Positions 54,292 to 62,515 of a stretch of 64,000 bases of DNA are shown piece by piece (positions within the stretch are counted from its first letter, which is position 1; every line of letters begins with the position of its first letter). Source of the DNA: Bacteroidota bacterium (lineage in GTDB: Bacteria > Bacteroidota > Bacteroidia > Flavobacteriales_D > Crocinitomicaceae). The stretch is taken from NCBI GenBank assembly GCA_030148165.1, contig JASBTZ010000007.1, positions 434,001 to 498,000 of the forward strand. The letters run 5' to 3'. A program made the position numbers and the translations under genes. A model generated the notes under the pieces. That model saw only the letters and a program-made list of their open reading frames with translations, did no database searches and was not told the origin of the DNA.

Positions 54292-56394
54292 TTATTGACC
54301 TAAATAAATCCGTTCGGTGTGTAATTCGTCAGATTCTATCACGAGCATATAAATCCCTGATGATAGGTTAACGATGTCGAGCACGGCCGTGTTTGATTCA
54401 CTTCCCGTTGTTGCAATTATACGTCCATCTGAATTCAATAAACTTAGTGTGAAATCATCTTTATAGGTAACGCGAACTTTGTCCGTGTTTGATGTAATCA
54501 CTGGTTTATCACTTACAGTACATTTTACAGATCGTGTTCCGAGAACCTCAACGCTACCATCAAAATCTGTTTGACTCAAACGATAGTATAGTACTTCGTC
54601 ATCACAAACGGATCTGTTATCATCAATGAATTGGTATTCGCTGATACCTGTGGAATTCCCTCTTCCAGGAATAGTTGAGACCACTTCAAAATCACCTTGA
54701 AGACATGATCTTTCAATAGTAAAATAGGCGTTATTTGTCTCGGAGAATGTTACCCATTCAATAATAGGTTTGATCACACAATATGCGTCCAGACTTACAA
54801 GTTGAACAGGTAGCCCGCAAGGGTCTATAGTCACTGTAACCTGATCTGTATTGGTACAACCATTGCCATCGGTGACAGTTACCGTATAAGTGGTGGTTGA
54901 ACCTGGTGATACCGTAATTTGCCCGTTATCCTGACCGTTTTGCGGGCCACTTAATGTTAACGTTCCGGAATCGCCAGTTGACCAGGAATAGCTTGCTCCA
55001 TTTTCTCCAAGTATTGGATCGGCTCCAATGGTAAATACATTGCCTGCGCAATCTGTTTGATCTCCTCCAGCGTTTGGTGTAGGCAAGGCATTTACGACTA
55101 TATCCATCGTTTCTGTTGTCGCGCACTCACCTGGATCCGGTGTAAAGGTGTATGTGGTAGTTCCTGCTGATCCAGTACTAACATTAGAGTCCCAGGAACC
55201 TGCAATTCCATTGTCGGATGTACCAGGCAAATTGGAAGCCGCCTGTCCGATACAGTAAGGACCTTCCTGAGTAAAGGTTGGTGCTACTAAAGGATTGATA
55301 GTAACGGTCACCTGATCTGTTCCGATACAACCTCCGTCATCCACACTTAGTGTATACGTTGTGGTAGTAGATGGAGAAACAGTAGTTTGACCAGGATCCT
55401 GACCACCACCGGTAAGGTCGAGTGTTCCAGATGCTCCACTTGACCAGGTATATGTTGCTCCTTCAGTACCATATACCGGATCTGCTCCAATCGTAAAAGT
55501 CTCACCTTCACAACCTACCAAATCTCCTCCAGCATCCGGTACCGGAGCTGGGGTTATTGTTACAGCTACTGTTGCTTGTCCTACACATCCGGAACCGTCA
55601 TCACCAGTTACAGTATATGTTGTGTTAGCGGTTGGATTCGCGGTTACACTTGATCCTGATGTAGAATTAAGTCCACCACCGCCTCCGGATGAACTCCACG
55701 TATATGAAGTGGCTCCACTACCCGTTAAGGTAACTGACGAACCTTCGCATACTGTTAATGGACTAGCTGATGCTGTTACAGCAGGTGGTATACACGGACA
55801 AATAATTTCAATGGTTGCTGCACCACAAAGTGCACCAGCGTAACCATCAATATAAATATAAGCACATTCACCGTCTGCAACCGTCACATTTGAAAAGCTA
55901 AACCCATCGGCATTTCCACCGGGACTACTTCCGTACTCCTGATTTTCTGGATTTGAGCAGTCGATGGTTCCACCACTGAATGATGAACCCACAAATACTG
56001 CACCCTGAAGATTACAATCGTTATTTGTTTCATCAACTTCGATGTCTATGTCAATAGTTGCTCCCGTGTTGTTACAGTATTGATACCAGGTTCCATTTTC
56101 TGTAGAAAAGGACACATCCTGATCGCCATCGCAGTCGAGGTCGGAACCTGCATAACAACATTGACCGCATGATCCGGTTGCCGTTGATGGATCACATCCT
56201 GTTGTTCCATTGCTTCCTAATGAGAAAGCATCTATTTCTCCACATCCAATGGAGGTGCCTCCACCTCCTCCACCTCCTCCACCGGAGGCAAGTGCTGAGT
56301 TCGTGGAGCCAATTACTAGCAATACAATTACGAATGTTAATCGCTTGATATCTTTTTGCACCAAGCTGAATAGGGTATGTGTTAACTTATTCAT
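54292..56394 (-). CDS. Large T9SS-exported surface protein with Ig/PKD-like repeats
   Basis: A 700-residue protein. The signal peptide (RLTFVIVLLVIGSTNSALA) is followed by a run of nine Gly residues and an N-terminal Cys-rich domain (about 50-200; CDPSTATGSCGQCCYAG, SDLDCDGDQDVSFS, NGTWYQYCNN). Residues 205-530 hold three or four Ig/PKD-like repeats with the pattern GGDxxxCxGxxFTIGADP...YTWSxGxSGTL...TVSPxTTTTYT. Residues 535-630 form the FN3-like piece often found before sorting signals (LVSLDAYCVIKPIIEWVTF), and the end is a T9SS domain (LSLLNSDGRIIATTG, DIVNLSSGIYMLVIE). It is probably an adhesin. It overlaps the upstream gene by 8 bp. Confidence 0.88.
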   Translation of the reverse strand: MNKLTHTLFSLVQKDIKRLTFVIVLLVIGSTNSALASGGGGGGGGGTSIGCGEIDAFSLGSNGTTGCDPSTATGSCGQCCYAGSDLDCDGDQDVSFSTENGTWYQYCNNTGATIDIDIEVDETNNDCNLQGAVFVGSSFSGGTIDCSNPENQEYGSSPGGNADGFSFSNVTVADGECAYIYIDGYAGALCGAATIEIICPCIPPAVTASASPLTVCEGSSVTLTGSGATSYTWSSSGGGGGLNSTSGSSVTANPTANTTYTVTGDDGSGCVGQATVAVTITPAPVPDAGGDLVGCEGETFTIGADPVYGTEGATYTWSSGASGTLDLTGGGQDPGQTTVSPSTTTTYTLSVDDGGCIGTDQVTVTINPLVAPTFTQEGPYCIGQAASNLPGTSDNGIAGSWDSNVSTGSAGTTTYTFTPDPGECATTETMDIVVNALPTPNAGGDQTDCAGNVFTIGADPILGENGASYSWSTGDSGTLTLSGPQNGQDNGQITVSPGSTTTYTVTVTDGNGCTNTDQVTVTIDPCGLPVQLVSLDAYCVIKPIIEWVTFSETNNAYFTIERSCLQGDFEVVSTIPGRGNSTGISEYQFIDDNRSVCDDEVLYYRLSQTDFDGSVEVLGTRSVKCTVSDKPVITSNTDKVRVTYKDDFTLSLLNSDGRIIATTGSESNTAVLDIVNLSSGIYMLVIESDELHTERIYLGQ

Positions 56395-56734
56395 TTGGTG
56401 TGGTTTGATTGTTCGTTACTTGTAGGTAGATGTTAGCCAAATCTATTACATCCAGTGGTCCGTTATAGTAGACCTGAGTCACACTGTTATTTATCCTGAT
56501 TCGCGTGAAATCTCTTTTAACAGGGCTTGCAAAAAATGCTTCGATTGCTGTTTTAACATCGTTGTAGGTCGCGTGGATGTTCGTACTATCTGTTGTAAAT
56601 TCTACTCCTCGATGGTCATTCACGGAAACTCCAAAATCGTTCAAAACAGCTTGCTGTTGTGGGGTAACCTGTTGGGCGATCGATTGGAATGCTCCGGCGA
56701 ACAATAAGATGAGAAGTATGGTAGACTTCTTCAT
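56387..56734 (-). CDS. Small secreted protein preceding the T9SS adhesin
   Basis: A 115-residue protein with signal peptide (ILLILLFAGAFQSIAQ). The mature part (QVTPQQQAVLNDFG, VKTAIEAFFASPVKRDFTRI, NSVTQVYYNGPLDVIDLANIY) is helix- and strand-mixed with no cysteine and no known family. Its 3' end overlaps the adhesin gene by 8 bp, so the two are an operon driven by the promoter at 56827-56858, and it may be a partner of the adhesin. Confidence 0.75.
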   Translation of the reverse strand: MKKSTILLILLFAGAFQSIAQQVTPQQQAVLNDFGVSVNDHRGVEFTTDSTNIHATYNDVKTAIEAFFASPVKRDFTRIRINNSVTQVYYNGPLDVIDLANIYLQVTNNQTTPNE

Positions 56735-56826
56735 GGCAATAGTTTTAGTTTGTCGTTTCGGGCTTTTGCCTCCGAAATCAAGCTTGTTTAGTTATAGTCT
56801 CTTAACCTTATAGGTTAAAAATCAAT

Positions 56827-56858
56827 CAAATATAGGGTGAAAAAAATAATTTCACAAA
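56827..56858 (-). promoter_or_regulatory. Promoter of the adhesin operon
   Basis: On the minus strand TTTG (56858-56855) and TATATTTG (56834-56827) match the consensus exactly with a 20-nt spacer. The leader would be about 85 nt. The -33 box lies inside the hairpin that ends the dnaE-dinB transcript. Confidence 0.75.
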
Positions 56859-56879
56859 TCAGACGCTATTTGTGAAATA
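56842..56879 (-). terminator. Terminator of the dnaE-dinB operon
   Basis: ATTTCACAAAT pairs with ATTTGTGAAAT over an 8-nt loop, followed on the minus strand by TATTTTTTT. It lies 36 bp after dinB. Confidence 0.8.
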
Positions 56880-56914
56880 TACTAAAAGGGTTTAGTAGCT
56901 ACTTGTTAATAAGT

Positions 56915-58123
56915 TTATTGTTTCCTGTTAGCAAGTAGCGGTGGAGGTTCTCCGTTAAAAGGATTCCATCTGCCAATCGATTTCGCGGTCATTCCCGAAG
57001 CACGAACAACCGCCCGGTCTCCATAGCGTTTACGGATATGGTCCATTGCCTGATATAGCTTCAGCATATTGACATCTTCAAATAAATTAATCTGATGAGC
57101 CCCCTGTACCAGATGACTAAAGCGAACGCCGATCAGACGTACCAGTACACGGCGCTTGTAAAGCTTTCGAAAAAGTTCCAGAACAATGGGGATGATCGTA
57201 TGGTCTGCTGCACTGTAGGGAATGTGTTTCTGCAAGGTGTAGGTCTGAAAATCGGAGTATCGAATTTTAACAGTAATACATGCCGTTAATTTGTTTCCGC
57301 GACGCAATTGAAAGACGAGATTCTCCGCCATGGCAACCATAATGCTCTCGAGTTTCTGCACGTCGATCGTATCCTTATTGAAGGTACGCTCCGTAGAAAT
57401 AGATTTGCGTTCGCGATAGGGAACCACCGGTGTATTGTCAATCCCGTTAGCCTTCTTCCAAATGATGATTCCATTCTTGCCAAAAACACTTTCCATTAAT
57501 TCGATCGGCATGTCCTGAATGGATTGAATTTTCTTGACCCCCAGATCGCATAAAGCCCGATAAGTCTTAGCTCCGATCATCGGAATCTTTTTGACCGATA
57601 GCGGAGCAAGAAAAGGTTTTTCTGTTCCTTCAATAATGTTGAGCTTGTTGTTCGGCTTGGCTTCTCCGGTAGCGATCTTCGAAACTGTTTTGTTGAGCGA
57701 TAAGCCAAAGGAGATTGGAAGTCCACTCTCTCGAATCACTTTATCCCGTATCTCACTCGCCAACTTGTAGCATCCAAAAAAGCGATCCATACCTGTGAGG
57801 TCCATATAGAATTCATCCACCGAAGTCTTTTCATAAACCGGAACCTCTTCTTTGATGATTTCGGTGACCATTTTTGAATATTTGGAATAGATTCCTGAAT
57901 TACCCCGGATCACTACTGCTTCTGGACAAAGTTGTCGAGCCATCCGCATCGGCATAGCTGAATGGATTCCAAACTTTCGTGCTTCATAGCTACAGGCTGC
58001 AACAACTCCCCGGTCAGAAGAACCACCGATCAAAACCGGTCGACCATTCAGACTACTATCCATTAAACGCTCGCAAGAGACGAAGAAAGTGTCAAGATCC
58101 ATATGTACGATCGAGCGACTCAT
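56915..58123 (-). CDS. dinB: DNA polymerase IV (Y family)
   Basis: A 402-residue lesion-bypass polymerase. The catalytic motifs are HMDLDTFFVSCERLMD (Asp at residue 7-9 region) and KTSVDEFYMDLTGMDRF (Asp-Glu near 103). The palm, thumb (KKIPMIGAKTYRALCDLGVKKIQ, helix-hairpin-helix) and little-finger domains are all present, and a clamp-binding peptide may be HQINLFEDV near 355. It copies over damaged bases with low fidelity. Its ATG overlaps the dnaE stop codon (ATGA), so both polymerases are made together. Confidence 0.95.
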   Translation of the reverse strand: MSRSIVHMDLDTFFVSCERLMDSSLNGRPVLIGGSSDRGVVAACSYEARKFGIHSAMPMRMARQLCPEAVVIRGNSGIYSKYSKMVTEIIKEEVPVYEKTSVDEFYMDLTGMDRFFGCYKLASEIRDKVIRESGLPISFGLSLNKTVSKIATGEAKPNNKLNIIEGTEKPFLAPLSVKKIPMIGAKTYRALCDLGVKKIQSIQDMPIELMESVFGKNGIIIWKKANGIDNTPVVPYRERKSISTERTFNKDTIDVQKLESIMVAMAENLVFQLRRGNKLTACITVKIRYSDFQTYTLQKHIPYSAADHTIIPIVLELFRKLYKRRVLVRLIGVRFSHLVQGAHQINLFEDVNMLKLYQAMDHIRKRYGDRAVVRASGMTAKSIGRWNPFNGEPPPLLANRKQ

Positions 58124-61100
58124 ACTGCATATTCCCCCCTTTGGAGGGGGTCAGGGGGAGGAGTTTTTCCTGTTATTAATTTATCTTCTTTCTCTTTCTT
58201 CCGATCCTTATTACTTCGACTCCAGCTACCTCTTCTTGAATTATCAGTGACAAGCTCCCCTTCCGGTAAAGCCTTGTTTTCAGCATACCTCGGGTCCTCG
58301 ATCATATCCAGCTTTTTCATAAAGGCAGCCTCCACGGCCAGAAAATCATATTCGGTTGTCACCGTTCCGTAAATGTTATAGATTCCTGTTCCCCGAAAAG
58401 GATATTGCGCGGCAATGATCGGAAAGTGGACAGTGTCCAACCACTGACCGAGTTCATCCAGAAAGGTTCCAAAGAACATCAGCTTGCTGTCTGAAGTCAC
58501 GGTCTTCTTGTAGTGAATGAGATAACCTTTGATCCATACATTTTGTCCTACGTAATGCTTCAGATCATGCGCAAAAACTACAGGGGTATCTTCGTGATGA
58601 ACCAGTCGAAAAGCGTTATACAATGGAAAGCCCAGCAGCTCGATCTGGTCAAAAGCATCTTCCTTCCAGTCGCGACTCAGCTCGGGAATCTGGTATTCCC
58701 TCGTATGAATTCGAAAGAGATCAGCAATGGCCATTGGATCGATTTTCCTGGCTACTTTGAAATGTGCTTCCCAAAGCAAGGTTCGTTTGTTCTTTCCGGT
58801 AAAACGAAACGCATCGATCCGGATCAGAATCATGATCTGCTCCAAAGAGATCTTTACCCGCTCAATGAAGTCGTTGAAGTCGCTAAAAGTGCCTCCTTTT
58901 AAAAGTGCCTCTTCAATACGTTTGGCTGAACGAAGCTCGAACTCATGTAGTAAATGATAACCCAGATAAATGTCTTTTCCATATATAGTAGTGTCATATA
59001 AACTGTGGTTGACACAAGGTGGATGAATGTTTCCGCCGCATCGTTTTGCCTCCAATGCATAGAGCTCGGTCCGGTAGAACCCACCGTAATTATTAATAGT
59101 CGCCACCATGAATTCGAGCGGATAGTAGGCTTTCAAAAAGAGACACTGATAACTTTCCACTGCATAGGATGCGGAGTGTCCTTTCGCGAAAGCATATCCT
59201 GCAAAACTCTCGATCTGTCGCCAAACTTCTTTGGTCATGTCAGGATCATGTCCTTTCTTATCACAGTTATTAAAAAACTTGTTCTTCACTGCCTGGAACT
59301 CATCTCGTGAGCGAAATTTACCGGACATACCCCGACGCATTTTGTCTGCTTCACCCAGACTGAGTCCTGCAAAGTAGTGAGCAACCTTAATCACGTCTTC
59401 CTGGTAGACCATCACGCCGAAGGTTTCGGGCATCAGTTCCAGCATGACCGGGTGAGCATCTTTTCGTCTTTCCGGATTACGATAACGCTTAATGTATTCC
59501 TGCATCATTCCCGATTTGGCAACACCGGGACGAATAACCGAGCTGGCGGCAACGAGTCCCAGATAATCGTCCACCTGAAGTTTGGTCATCAGCATACGCA
59601 TGGCGGGAGATTCTACATAAAAGCATCCGATCGAATCAGCACTTCTGAGCATTTGTTTGATCTTTTCGTCTTCCTTGAAGCGAGGAATATCGTGGATATC
59701 GATCTCCGGCACATCAGGCTGGTTGTAGTCGATCACTTTCAGCGCATCCTTGATCTTGCTTAGTCCACGCTGACTCAGAATATCAAATTTGTAGAGACCT
59801 ACATCTTCCGCTACATGCATGTCAAACTGAATGGTAGGGTAACCTTTTGGGGGCATGAAGGTCGCTGTGAAATGCTGAATGGGTTTTTCCGAGATCACGA
59901 TTCCGCAGGAGTGAACACTTAGGTTGTTCGGAAAGCCGTGAATGTAATCGCCGTATTTCAATACCAGTTCTGCCAGCTGATTATCAGGAAGTGCACGACC
60001 CTTTGACAAAGCATCGATCTCTTCTTTGGGCAGACCGAAGACCTTTCCCAGTTCGCGTATGACTCCCCGTCTTTTGAAGGTGTTGTAGGTAGCCACCAGC
60101 GCTACATTCTGGAAGCGTTTAAAAATGTATTGGGTCACATCCTCGCGATCCTTCCAGGAGAAATCAATATCGAAATCCGGCGGATTAGTCCGGTAGAGAT
60201 TAATGAAGCGTTCGAAGTAAAGATCGAGCTCGATCGGATCGACATCCGTAATACGAAGGAGGTAGGCAATGACACTGTTGGCCCCGCTTCCGCGTCCGAC
60301 GTAGAAATAACCTTTCGACCGGGCGTAATTGCAAATGTCCCAATTGATAAGAAAGTAGGAGACAAAACCCATGTCGACGATTGTGGTCAATTCTTTCTCG
60401 ATACGCTGATGGATCTCCTCGTTCATTTCGGGATAGCGGTAAGCAAGACCTTCTTCGCAGAGCTTGTACAGCATTTCGACATCTTCCTCTTCATCTCCGG
60501 TGTAGAATTGCTGGTTCTGTGGTTCAGCTGTTGCAGAGAAATCGAAGTAGATCTCACTTTCTTCGAGGATCTTTTCTGTGTTTCGAATGAGCCCTGGATA
60601 GTCCTGATACAATTCCAGTAGAACATCTTTTGGAAACATAACGTGATCCGGTGAGGCCTGCTCCGATAACGGAAGCTTGCTCAGGATAATATTATTGTCA
60701 ATAGCCCGAAGTAGACGGTGGGTGTTGTAATCCTTTTTATTTCGGAAGCTGACCGTCTGTAGAATAACTGCTTTATCGGTTGGGACTTTTTGGATACGGA
60801 TGTAGTCCAGATCAGTGGGTGTAATACCGATGTATTCGTTTTCCTTTAACTTGTATTTTCTTCCTCGTTGAAAGGGGTAGACTACAAAGGTATGTTCCAG
60901 TTCAGGAGCGATATTGGGAATTTCCAGTTCTTCGTGTAGCACTTTGGTGAGGTAGTAATTGATGTTTTCAAAACCCTCATTGTTCTTTGCGATGAGAATG
61001 AATTGCTGCTGCACTCCATTCCGGAAATCAACTCCAATGATCGGTTTGATGCCCAGCTTTTGCGCCTCACGGATAAAGCTCAGACAGGCCGATGTCGTGT

Positions 61101-61215
61101 TGATGTCGGTCAGTGCGATACGTGAAAGTCCGTTTTCTACAGCCAACTCCAATAAGGTTTTGGGGCAGAAGGACCCGTAACGCAAACTATAATAGCTGTG
61201 CGTGTTCAGATACAT
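58120..61215 (-). CDS. dnaE: DNA polymerase III alpha subunit, short DnaE form linked to dinB
   Basis: A 1031-residue C-family polymerase, about 130 residues shorter than replicative DnaE. It starts with a PHP domain (YLNTHSYYSLRYGSFCPKTL, RIALTDINTT). The polymerase core shows YVGRGSGANSVIAYLLRIT near 310, PPDFDIDFSWKDR near 345 (catalytic Asp residues) and GLSLGEADKMRRGMSG near 625. The C-terminal third keeps a helix-hairpin region and an OB-like fold. The zinc-type residues of imported PHP sites seem only partly conserved. Together with dinB it probably forms a damage-tolerance unit like the ImuC/DnaE2 systems. The last residues PPPDPLQRGEYAV come from an interspersed repeat at 58133-58162. 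Confidence 0.92.
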   Translation of the reverse strand: MYLNTHSYYSLRYGSFCPKTLLELAVENGLSRIALTDINTTSACLSFIREAQKLGIKPIIGVDFRNGVQQQFILIAKNNEGFENINYYLTKVLHEELEIPNIAPELEHTFVVYPFQRGRKYKLKENEYIGITPTDLDYIRIQKVPTDKAVILQTVSFRNKKDYNTHRLLRAIDNNIILSKLPLSEQASPDHVMFPKDVLLELYQDYPGLIRNTEKILEESEIYFDFSATAEPQNQQFYTGDEEEDVEMLYKLCEEGLAYRYPEMNEEIHQRIEKELTTIVDMGFVSYFLINWDICNYARSKGYFYVGRGSGANSVIAYLLRITDVDPIELDLYFERFINLYRTNPPDFDIDFSWKDREDVTQYIFKRFQNVALVATYNTFKRRGVIRELGKVFGLPKEEIDALSKGRALPDNQLAELVLKYGDYIHGFPNNLSVHSCGIVISEKPIQHFTATFMPPKGYPTIQFDMHVAEDVGLYKFDILSQRGLSKIKDALKVIDYNQPDVPEIDIHDIPRFKEDEKIKQMLRSADSIGCFYVESPAMRMLMTKLQVDDYLGLVAASSVIRPGVAKSGMMQEYIKRYRNPERRKDAHPVMLELMPETFGVMVYQEDVIKVAHYFAGLSLGEADKMRRGMSGKFRSRDEFQAVKNKFFNNCDKKGHDPDMTKEVWRQIESFAGYAFAKGHSASYAVESYQCLFLKAYYPLEFMVATINNYGGFYRTELYALEAKRCGGNIHPPCVNHSLYDTTIYGKDIYLGYHLLHEFELRSAKRIEEALLKGGTFSDFNDFIERVKISLEQIMILIRIDAFRFTGKNKRTLLWEAHFKVARKIDPMAIADLFRIHTREYQIPELSRDWKEDAFDQIELLGFPLYNAFRLVHHEDTPVVFAHDLKHYVGQNVWIKGYLIHYKKTVTSDSKLMFFGTFLDELGQWLDTVHFPIIAAQYPFRGTGIYNIYGTVTTEYDFLAVEAAFMKKLDMIEDPRYAENKALPEGELVTDNSRRGSWSRSNKDRKKEKEDKLITGKTPPPDPLQRGEYAV
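58133..58162. repeat. GC-rich interspersed repeat inside the dnaE 3' end
   Basis: This 30-bp stretch with runs of C5-C6 and G5 is the reverse-complement relative of 61738-61769. Both have the layout TCxTCCCCCT-n-CCCCCT-n2-AAAGGGGG. It is read in frame as the last residues of DnaE (PPPDPLQRG). Confidence 0.65.
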
Positions 61216-61318
61216 CTCAAATATAAATTGGGGAGGCTGAGAATGTAAAACTATTAAAAATTAATCATAATACGATTAAAAAATAATCAATTTTATTAAT
61301 TTAAATAGGGAATAACAT

Positions 61319-61357
61319 CTTCTCCCCTTGAGGGGAGATAAAGAGGGGAGACAAAAA
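61319..61357. repeat. Left 39-bp direct repeat of the DUF559 cassette
   Basis: The repeat contains the palindrome CTCCCCTTGAGGGGAG followed by ATAAAGAGGGGAGACAAAAA. It matches 61773-61811 in 38 of 39 positions and ends 7 bp before the DUF559 start codon. Confidence 0.85.
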
Positions 61358-61364
61358 GAGAGGT

Positions 61365-61736
61365 ATGCATTCAAATAACTATTATAACAACAAGCTAAAG
61401 TTATTGGCAAGAGGACTAAGAACAAAATCAGTTTCGAATGCTGAAAAATTGATTTGGAAAAGAATATTAAGTAAAAAACAATTAGTAGGATATAGATTTC
61501 TACGACAGCGTCCAATTGATACATACATAGTCGATTTCTTTTGTCCGGAACTGAAATTGATAATTGAGATAGATGGAAGTTCTCATTTAGCAAAAGGGAA
61601 AAACGATCAAATTCGACAGAAAAAATTGGAAGACTTAGGATATACGGTAGTTAGGTTTAAGGAAGCAGAGGTTTTGAATAGTCTGAAGGAAGTTAAGTTG
61701 CAATTGTATCACATTACTGAAAATTTGGGAAATTAG
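61365..61736 (+). CDS. DUF559 endonuclease-like protein
   Basis: A 123-residue protein of the DUF559 family, related to Vsr-type very short patch repair nucleases with a PD-(D/E)XK core. It begins with a basic helix (KLLARGLRTKSVSNAEKLIW, with the family SNAEKLIW/Glu residue), then LSKKQLVGYRFLRQRPIDTYI, and the catalytic-type block VDFFCPELKLIIEIDGSSH (Asp, Glu-x-Asp near residues 65-80), and ends YTVVRFKEAEVLNSL. It is enclosed by 39-bp direct repeats with more GC-rich repeats at its 3' side, which is a layout expected of a small mobile or homing-like unit. No methylase or partner is present. A nuclease role is inferred from the family. Confidence 0.9.
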   Translation: MHSNNYYNNKLKLLARGLRTKSVSNAEKLIWKRILSKKQLVGYRFLRQRPIDTYIVDFFCPELKLIIEIDGSSHLAKGKNDQIRQKKLEDLGYTVVRFKEAEVLNSLKEVKLQLYHITENLGN

Positions 61737-61737
61737 G

Positions 61738-61769
61738 TCATCCCCCTTGGTCCCCCTTCAAAGGGGGAA
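61738..61769. repeat. GC-rich interspersed repeat after the DUF559 gene
   Basis: TCATCCCCCTTGG and CCCCCTTCAAAGGGGG occur in series, with an internal inverted repeat CCCCCTT/AAGGGGG. The stretch begins at the end of the DUF559 reading frame and is related to 58133-58162. Confidence 0.7.
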
Positions 61770-61772
61770 ATC

Positions 61773-61811
61773 CTTCTCCCCTTGAGGGGAGATAAAGAGG
61801 GGTGACAAAAA
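61773..61811. repeat. Right 39-bp direct repeat of the DUF559 cassette
   Basis: Matches 61319-61357 with a single A/T difference (61349 against 61803). It ends directly at the last base before the stop codon of the glycosylase gene. Confidence 0.85.
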
Positions 61812-62387
61812 TCACATTCTCCACAAAAACCGAAATGGTAACTTAGCATCCTCACCGGCATAATCGATCCCGATGCGCGGACCGATCTCCAGTTCATTTT
61901 CAGGGACATCAATTCCATGATCTTCGATCCAGATGGTTTCACCGATGAGTTCCTCACCGGTGTGATGGGTTTTGATCGCTAATGCTTGCGTTAAGGTACC
62001 GGGACCAGATGAGATATTTTTGAGATTGGTTTTCTTACGACGCTCGAGAAAGAGCTTCTTGCCTTCCAATGGTTCAACTCCACGGATCAGAACAGCTGTC
62101 GGATCATCCTTTGGACCGGTCACGATATTAAAAAGATGATGTATCCCGTAGCAGAGATAGACATACGCCTTACCACCTTCTCCAAACATGATCTCCGTAC
62201 GGTCGGTTCGTCGTCCACCATAAGCATGACAAGCTTTGTCGTGAACACCGTTGTATGCTTCCGTTTCGGTGATAATACCTTTAGCCACCTGTCCATCGAT
62301 TTCCGTACAAAGCACTTTCCCAATGAGGTCTTTCGCCAGGAACACGACATCATTATTCAGGTAATATGTTGCTGAAAGCTTGTACAC
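61812..62387 (-). CDS. mpg: DNA-3-methyladenine glycosylase (AAG/MPG family)
   Basis: A 191-residue base-excision repair enzyme that removes alkylated purines. The family blocks are DLIGKVLCTEIDGQVAKGII (residues 18-37), TETEAYNGVHDKACHAYGGR (catalytic Glu within), TEIMFGEGGKAYVYLCYGIH, and ISSGPGTLTQALAI near 125, ending with IGPRIGIDYAGEDAKLPFRF. The start codon is GTG, 4 nt after a TAATTTTG box. The stop codon lies directly beside the right repeat of the DUF559 cassette. Confidence 0.95.
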   Translation of the reverse strand: MYKLSATYYLNNDVVFLAKDLIGKVLCTEIDGQVAKGIITETEAYNGVHDKACHAYGGRRTDRTEIMFGEGGKAYVYLCYGIHHLFNIVTGPKDDPTAVLIRGVEPLEGKKLFLERRKKTNLKNISSGPGTLTQALAIKTHHTGEELIGETIWIEDHGIDVPENELEIGPRIGIDYAGEDAKLPFRFLWRM

Positions 62388-62391
62388 CTTA

Positions 62392-62399
62392 CAAAATTA
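62392..62399 (-). promoter_or_regulatory. -7-like box 4 nt before the glycosylase start
   Basis: On the minus strand TAATTTTG fits TAnnTTTG exactly and ends 4 nt before the GTG start codon, as at rluF. No -33 TTG is at the standard distance. Confidence 0.4.
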
Positions 62400-62515
62400 A
62401 GGATCATATGCCTTAAAACCCTTTAAAGTTCGACCAAAACACGCATTTATTCATCTGAAAGGCAGAAGATTGGCTAAACAACAGGTTTTGAGTAGATTGA
62501 TGTAGAATTATCGAC

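Noticed and set aside
61200-61230. TATATTTG box 2 nt before dnaE taken as a -7 promoter element
   Set aside because: The implied transcription start would fall inside the start codon or after it, and there is no -33 box, so I left it out of the feature list.
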